Origin: Burkholderiales bacterium
Lineage (GTDB): Bacteria; Pseudomonadota; Gammaproteobacteria; Burkholderiales; Eutrophovitaceae
DNA length: 35,458 nucleotides
Direction: 5' to 3'
NCBI GenBank assembly: GCA_035560005.1
Contig: DATMAN010000002.1
Coordinates: 1 to 35,458, forward strand
Both the position numbers and the translations under genes were made by a program. Below the pieces are notes generated by a model. The model was not told where the DNA came from, did not search any database, and saw only the letters and a program-made list of their open reading frames with translations. Position 1 is the stretch's first letter. Each line of letters opens with the position of its first letter. Positions 31,030 to 35,458 of this stretch are shown one piece after another.

Positions 31030-32391
31030 TCAAGCCCTTTTCTTGGTCGGCCGTTTCCAGCCGGAGACCGACAGCTGTTTGGCGCGCGCCAGGGTCAGCT
31101 CCCCGGGCGGCGCGTCCTTGGTGATGGTACTGCCCGCGCCGATCGTGGCACCCTTTCCGATCACCACGGGGGCCACCAGTTGCGTGTCCGAACCGATGAA
31201 CGCGTCGTCCTCGATGACGGTGCGGTGCTTGTTGGCGCCGTCGTAATTGCACGTGATCGTGCCTGCACCGATGTTCACGTTGCGCCCCACGCGGGTATCG
31301 CCAAGGTAGCTCAAATGATTGGCCTTCGAGCGATCGCCTAGCTCGGACGCCTTGACCTCGACGAAATTGCCCACGCGCACCTCGTCGCCGAAGCGCGTGC
31401 CCGGACGCACCCGGGTGTAGGGTCCGATGCGGCAGTCGGCTCCGATCGTCACGCCTTCCAGATGGCAGAACGGCAGCAGTTGCGTGCCGGGGCCCACATG
31501 AGCGTCGCGCACCACGCAGTTTGCGCCGATCCTCACCCGGTCGCCGAGCACCACGCTTCCTTCGAACACGCACCCGACGTCGATCGTCACATCGCGCCCG
31601 CAGGACAGTTCGCCGCGCACGTCGATTCGCGCGGGGTCGGCCAAGGTGACGCCCTGTTTCATCAGCGCCTGCGCGGATTCCCACTGGTGGATGCGCTCCA
31701 GACGCGCCAACTGCTCCTTGCTGTTCACGCCCAGAACTTCCCACGCTGCCTCCGGCTGGACGGTACCAATCGACACGCGATCCTTGACCGCCAATGCCGC
31801 GACGTCGGTCAGATAGAACTCGCCCTGAGCGTTGTCGTTGTCGATGCGTGCGAGCCAGCGGCCGAGTCGGTTGCGCTGTGCAGCCATCACGCCCGTGCTG
31901 ACTTCGCGAATCGCCCGGTCCCGCCCGGTCGCGTCCTTCTCTTCGACGATTCTCGTCACCGCGCCCGAGCGATCGCGCACGATCCGCCCGTAACCGGACG
32001 GATCATCGAGTTCGACGGTCAGCAGCGTGAGCGGCGCCCGGCTTGCGACCAGGCGCTGCAGGGTTTGTGCACGCACAAGCGGAACATCGCCGTATAGCAC
32101 CAGGACCACGTCCGAGGAAAGCAAGGGCATCGCCTGCTGCACGGCGTGCGCGGTGCCCAGCTGCGGTTCCTGCAGCACGAAGTCCACGTCGGGGGCGGCG
32201 AGGCGGCTGCGCACCTCCTCGGCGCCATGTCCGCACACCGCCACGATGCGCCTGGGCCGCAGCCGCCGCGCCACCTCGATCACATGGGCCAGGAGGGGGC
32301 GGCCGCCGAGCGGGTGCAGCACCTTGGGGACATCGGAGAACATCCTCGTGCCCTTACCGGCGGCGAGAATGACAACGTCGAGGTCGGGCAT
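31030..32391 (-). CDS. glmU: Bifunctional UDP-N-acetylglucosamine pyrophosphorylase / glucosamine-1-phosphate N-acetyltransferase
   Basis: A 453-residue cytoplasmic trimeric enzyme catalysing the last two steps of UDP-GlcNAc synthesis. The N-terminal pyrophosphorylase has LAAGKGTRM (9-17) and [30 protein letters not shown] and YGDVPL complete the uridyl and sugar sites. The C-terminal left-handed beta-helix (about 250-435) has hexapeptide repeats and the acetyl-CoA/sugar segments [31 protein letters not shown] and [15 protein letters not shown]. The tail is basic (KRPTKKRA). The 104-base gap to glmS holds no clear terminator, so the two genes may be co-transcribed. Confidence 0.97.
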   Translation of the reverse strand: MPDLDVVILAAGKGTRMFSDVPKVLHPLGGRPLLAHVIEVARRLRPRRIVAVCGHGAEEVRSRLAAPDVDFVLQEPQLGTAHAVQQAMPLLSSDVVLVLYGDVPLVRAQTLQRLVASRAPLTLLTVELDDPSGYGRIVRDRSGAVTRIVEEKDATGRDRAIREVSTGVMAAQRNRLGRWLARIDNDNAQGEFYLTDVAALAVKDRVSIGTVQPEAAWEVLGVNSKEQLARLERIHQWESAQALMKQGVTLADPARIDVRGELSCGRDVTIDVGCVFEGSVVLGDRVRIGANCVVRDAHVGPGTQLLPFCHLEGVTIGADCRIGPYTRVRPGTRFGDEVRVGNFVEVKASELGDRSKANHLSYLGDTRVGRNVNIGAGTITCNYDGANKHRTVIEDDAFIGSDTQLVAPVVIGKGATIGAGSTITKDAPPGELTLARAKQLSVSGWKRPTKKRA

Positions 32392-32466
32392 GGCGAAGAA
32401 AGGAGATGGCAGGCGCCGCCGGAATTATCGCACAGCACTCCGGCTGCCTGCCGCCCCGGCGGCTTG

Positions 32467-33789
32467 CTACTGCGCAGGCAACGCATTCAGCGCGTCGAGC
32501 GTGCCCGCGACCAGCAGATCGATCTGCGCTTCCTCGATCACGTACGGCGGCATGAAGTACACCGTATTGCCCAGCGGACGCAGCAGGAGCCCCCGCTTCA
32601 AGGCCTGCAGGTAGAAACGCCGTCCCGCCAGCGGGTCGGCAGAGTCGATTTCGAAAGCCCAGATCATGCCCGTATTGCGGAAGTTGCGAACCGCCCGATG
32701 GTGCGCGATCTCCTGCGCGCGCTGTGTGATGAGCGCTGATTTCACCCGGTTGGTCGCCAGGACATCTTCACGCTCGAAGATGTCGAGCACCGCGAGCGCG
32801 GCGCGACAAGCGAGCGGGTTGCCGGTATAGGAGTGCGAGTGCAGGAAGCCGCGGGCGACTTCGTCGTCATAGAACGCCGCATACACGGCGTCACTGGTCA
32901 TCACCACGGACAGAGGGAGGAATCCGCCGGTGATGCCTTTGGACAGGCACAAGAAATCCGGTTTGATCCGAGCCTGGTCGCAGGCGAGGAAAGTGCCGGT
33001 GCGGCCGAAGCCCACGGCGATTTCGTCGGCGATCAGGTGCACGTTGTAGCGATCGCAAGCGGCGCGCGCACGGCGCAAGTACTCGGCGTCGTGCATCGCC
33101 ATGCCCGACGCGCACTGCACCAGCGGTTCCACGATCAGCGCGGCGATGGTCTCATGGTGGGCCGCCAGGCAGTCCTCGAGCGCCGCGGCGGCGCGGGCGG
33201 CCACCTCGCGCGCACTTTCCTGGCCTCGTGCCAGGCGCCAGTCCGGCGAGGAAACGCGCAGGGGTTCGCGCAGCAACGGACCGTAGGCGTCGCGAAACAG
33301 ACCGATGTCGCCCACCGACAAGGCTCCGACGGTCTCTCCATGATAGCTACCGGCGACGCAGGCGAAGCGGGTCTTGCGTGTCTGCCCGGCGTTCTTCCAG
33401 TAGTGGAAGCTCATCTTGAGCGCGATTTCGACCGCGGAAGAACCGTCCGACGCGAAGTGGCAGTGCGACAGACCGGTGCGCGCGGCGAGCCGCTCGCTCA
33501 ACGTGACGACCGGCTCATGGGTAAAGCCGGCCAGGATCACGTGCTCCAGCCGGTGAAGCTGGTCGGCGATCGCGCGCGCGATCTCGGGGTTCGCATGGCC
33601 GAACAGGTTCACCCACCATGAACTGATCGCGTCCAGGTAGCGGCGGCCATCGAAATCGTAGAGCCACACTCCGTCTGCGCGCGCAATCGGCACGAGCGGC
33701 AGCTCTTCGTGCAACTTCATCTGCGTGCACGGGTGCCAGACGGCACGCAGGCTGCGCGCCGTCATGTCCGTGTTGCGCGACATGGGCAT
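32467..33789 (-). CDS. bioA: Adenosylmethionine-8-amino-7-oxononanoate aminotransferase
   Basis: A 440-residue PLP enzyme of biotin synthesis that converts KAPA to DAPA using S-adenosylmethionine as amino donor. Features of class-III aminotransferases: substrate segment WHPCTQMK (18-25), ISSWWVNLFGHANP (55-68), GSSAVEIALKM (116-126), YHGETVGALSVG (149-160), D255 in IADEIAVGFGRTG for the PLP ring nitrogen, and K284 in LSKGITGG as Schiff-base lysine. HSHSYTGNPLAC follows. bioF, bioD, bioB and bioC are not in this window. Starts at 33789, 33783 or 33765 are all possible; none has a good ribosome binding site. It is divergent from the gene at 34018. Confidence 0.95.
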   Translation of the reverse strand: MPMSRNTDMTARSLRAVWHPCTQMKLHEELPLVPIARADGVWLYDFDGRRYLDAISSWWVNLFGHANPEIARAIADQLHRLEHVILAGFTHEPVVTLSERLAARTGLSHCHFASDGSSAVEIALKMSFHYWKNAGQTRKTRFACVAGSYHGETVGALSVGDIGLFRDAYGPLLREPLRVSSPDWRLARGQESAREVAARAAAALEDCLAAHHETIAALIVEPLVQCASGMAMHDAEYLRRARAACDRYNVHLIADEIAVGFGRTGTFLACDQARIKPDFLCLSKGITGGFLPLSVVMTSDAVYAAFYDDEVARGFLHSHSYTGNPLACRAALAVLDIFEREDVLATNRVKSALITQRAQEIAHHRAVRNFRNTGMIWAFEIDSADPLAGRRFYLQALKRGLLLRPLGNTVYFMPPYVIEEAQIDLLVAGTLDALNALPAQ

Positions 33790-33965
33790 GTGAATCGGAG
33801 AGGACGGATCCGGAGCGGAAATCGGCGCAAGAGTAAGACACGAATCGCGACCCGGGGCAAGCCAGCGTGCTAGGCGCTTGCGCCACGCCGGGCGAGCCGG
33901 CCGTGAACGGGACTATTAGCACTGGGCGCTGCCGGCTGCTGGCGCGCATGATGCTTTCAGCGGTA

Positions 33966-33995
33966 TTGACCGGAATTTTTTCGCTTCGCTATATT
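33966..33995 (+). promoter_or_regulatory. Strong sigma-70 promoter of the gene at 34018
   Basis: TTGACC (33966-33971) and TATATT (33990-33995) with an 18-base spacer, the best -35/-10 pair in the window. It leaves a leader of about 16 bases that contains AGGAGG (34007-34012), five bases before the ATG. Confidence 0.7.
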
Positions 33996-34017
33996 CGAAA
34001 GGTGCGAGGAGGTTCGG

Positions 34018-34656
34018 ATGGATTTGCTCGAATGCATCTCGGAGCAGATGGCGGCCACGCACAAGCCGCTGGTCGCGGTCACCGTGGCGGCCGTACCTTG
34101 TCCCGACACGCCCGTCATTCTCACCTTGCACTGGCATGGTTTCATCGAGGAAAAGATCCTCGACGCGGAAGAGGCCGAGACGGTGCAGTACACCTCGATT
34201 CCCAGTTCCGCGTTGCAGGTGAACCAGCGCTGGAGCGATCTGATGCTGCTCGATCGCGCGGCGATGGAAGCCGGTTGGGAACTCGGGGCGTGGGACGTCG
34301 CCCGCAGCGAACGTCCGGGTTGCGCGCGACCCGGCGCGCGGCCGCGCGAAGCGCTCGAGTGCTTGCAGGCGTTTGCAGCGCTGCCCGCAAGCCTCGGCGG
34401 CCAGCAGGTCGTGGTCGCTGACACGCCCGACGCCGACGAGCTGGTCGACCTTGCCGCGCGGCGCGGGTACCTGTTCTGGGTCTTCCGCCCCGTCCACGGC
34501 GGCATCTGGGCCGAGGTGGCCGCCGACGCCACGCTCGATGCGGAGGGCCGGCGCTCGCCGCCCTGTCCGCTCGCCCCGATTCCGCCGGCCGGCCAGGGTC
34601 CGCGTAAGACTGTCTACCGCTTCGGCGTGGCCGCAACGCGGCGCACGGTCAACTGA
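34018..34656 (+). CDS. Uncharacterised protein upstream of groES
   Basis: A 212-residue soluble protein that I do not recognise. No signal peptide, membrane segment or known catalytic motif is visible. The N-terminal part (about 15-60) is hydrophobic beta-rich (PLVAVTVAAVPCPDTPVILTL, then HWHGFIEEKILD). The middle is acidic, and a beta/alpha stretch follows (QQVVVADTPDADELVDLAARRG, then YLFWVFRPVHGGIWAEV). The tail is proline-rich and basic. Three cysteines lie in proline contexts (VPCPDT, SPPCPL). It is probably real: a strong promoter, a full AGGAGG at 5 bases and GC-rich codon use like its neighbours. Its position directly before the heat-shock operon may be incidental, since groES has its own promoter. 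Confidence 0.75.
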   Translation: MDLLECISEQMAATHKPLVAVTVAAVPCPDTPVILTLHWHGFIEEKILDAEEAETVQYTSIPSSALQVNQRWSDLMLLDRAAMEAGWELGAWDVARSERPGCARPGARPREALECLQAFAALPASLGGQQVVVADTPDADELVDLAARRGYLFWVFRPVHGGIWAEVAADATLDAEGRRSPPCPLAPIPPAGQGPRKTVYRFGVAATRRTVN

Positions 34657-34702
34657 CCTGCCGTTTCCGCCGGGCGGCTGCGCCCCGGCCATCGATGCTC
34701 AA

Positions 34703-34736
34703 GCCCCACCGCTGGGGCCGGCGCTCTCATTTTTTT
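34703..34736 (+). terminator. Possible terminator between the uncharacterised gene and groES
   Basis: GCCCCA (34703-34708) and TGGGGC (34713-34718) form a 6-bp stem with a CCGC loop. Seven T-residues (34730-34736) follow only after 11 further bases, so the geometry is imperfect. Confidence 0.4.
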
Positions 34737-34743
34737 GCCGACC

Positions 34744-34770
34744 GTTGAAATCGAGACCTTCGCCCCGTAT
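34744..34770 (+). promoter_or_regulatory. Sigma-32-like heat-shock promoter of groESL
   Basis: GTTGAAA (34744-34750) and CCCCGTAT (34763-34770) are separated by 12 bases, close to the sigma-32 consensus CTTGAAA / CCCCATNT. A start would fall inside the CIRCE element that follows. Confidence 0.75.
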
Positions 34771-34772
34771 GA

Positions 34773-34799
34773 TTGGCACTCGCTTTGATCGAGTGCTAA
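34773..34799 (+). promoter_or_regulatory. CIRCE operator (HrcA binding site)
   Basis: TTGGCACTC (34773-34781), nine spacer bases, GAGTGCTAA (34791-34799). The consensus is TTAGCACTC-N9-GAGTGCTAA; only one base of the left arm differs. HrcA bound here would block initiation at the overlapping heat-shock promoter. Confidence 0.93.
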
Positions 34800-34862
34800 C
34801 AGAAAGCTCGAAATCCATTCAATTCAAATTCTTATCAGCTTTGTGAGGCAAGGAGAGTAGCA

Positions 34863-35458
<596 letters not shown>

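Noticed and set aside
33916..33942. A CIRCE-like element (TTAGCACTG, nine bases, GGCTGCTGG) before the uncharacterised gene.
   Set aside because: Only the left arm is close (8/9); the right arm matches 5/9 and the dyad is lost. Considered chance, unlike the real element at 34773-34799.

Overview
The window is an ordinary, gene-dense chromosomal stretch of a high-GC Gram-negative bacterium, most likely a betaproteobacterium. Three things point there: the order mrcA / pilMNOPQ-aroK-aroB / gltBD-hemE, priA-argS-SPOR-dsbA on one contig; a magnesium-type HemB; and an anti-Shine-Dalgarno small RNA gene between engB and hemB that resembles a class I recall as betaproteobacterial. No mobile element, prophage, CRISPR array, tRNA or rRNA was found.

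Layout. 24-3134: diheme cytochrome c (minus), engB (plus), a small RNA on the minus strand, hemB (plus), and a nucleotidyltransferase-fold protein (minus) whose stop codon overlaps that of hemB. 3141-10621: penicillin-binding protein 1A (minus), divergent from the type IV pilus assembly operon pilMNOPQ (plus), which ends in a clear terminator. 10689-13471: aroK-aroB-dgt, joined by two 8-base overlaps. 13587-20872: both subunits of glutamate synthase (gltB, gltD), then hemE. 20873-21187: a 315-base intergenic region with two perfect DnaA boxes, a terminator and an inverted repeat. 21188-27858: priA, argS, a SPOR-domain membrane protein, two tandem DsbA-like proteins and a short-chain dehydrogenase. 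27870-33789 (all minus): bioA, glmU, glmS, an exported TPR protein and a HAD hydrolase. 34018-35458 (plus): an uncharacterised protein with its own strong promoter and ribosome binding site, then groES and the start of groEL behind a sigma-32-like promoter and a CIRCE operator.

Functions served: haem synthesis (hemB, hemE), cell-wall precursor supply and polymerisation (glmS, glmU, mrcA), pilus assembly and secretion, aromatic amino acid and glutamate synthesis, biotin synthesis (bioA alone), replication restart (priA), periplasmic disulfide chemistry and chaperones. The most notable features are the small RNA at 1331-1432, whose strand is fixed by a terminator U-tract and a G-U pair; the DnaA boxes in front of priA; the CPHC/CESC pair of DsbA-like proteins; and the unrecognised, well-expressed-looking gene before groES. 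I did not find a wholly new multi-gene system.
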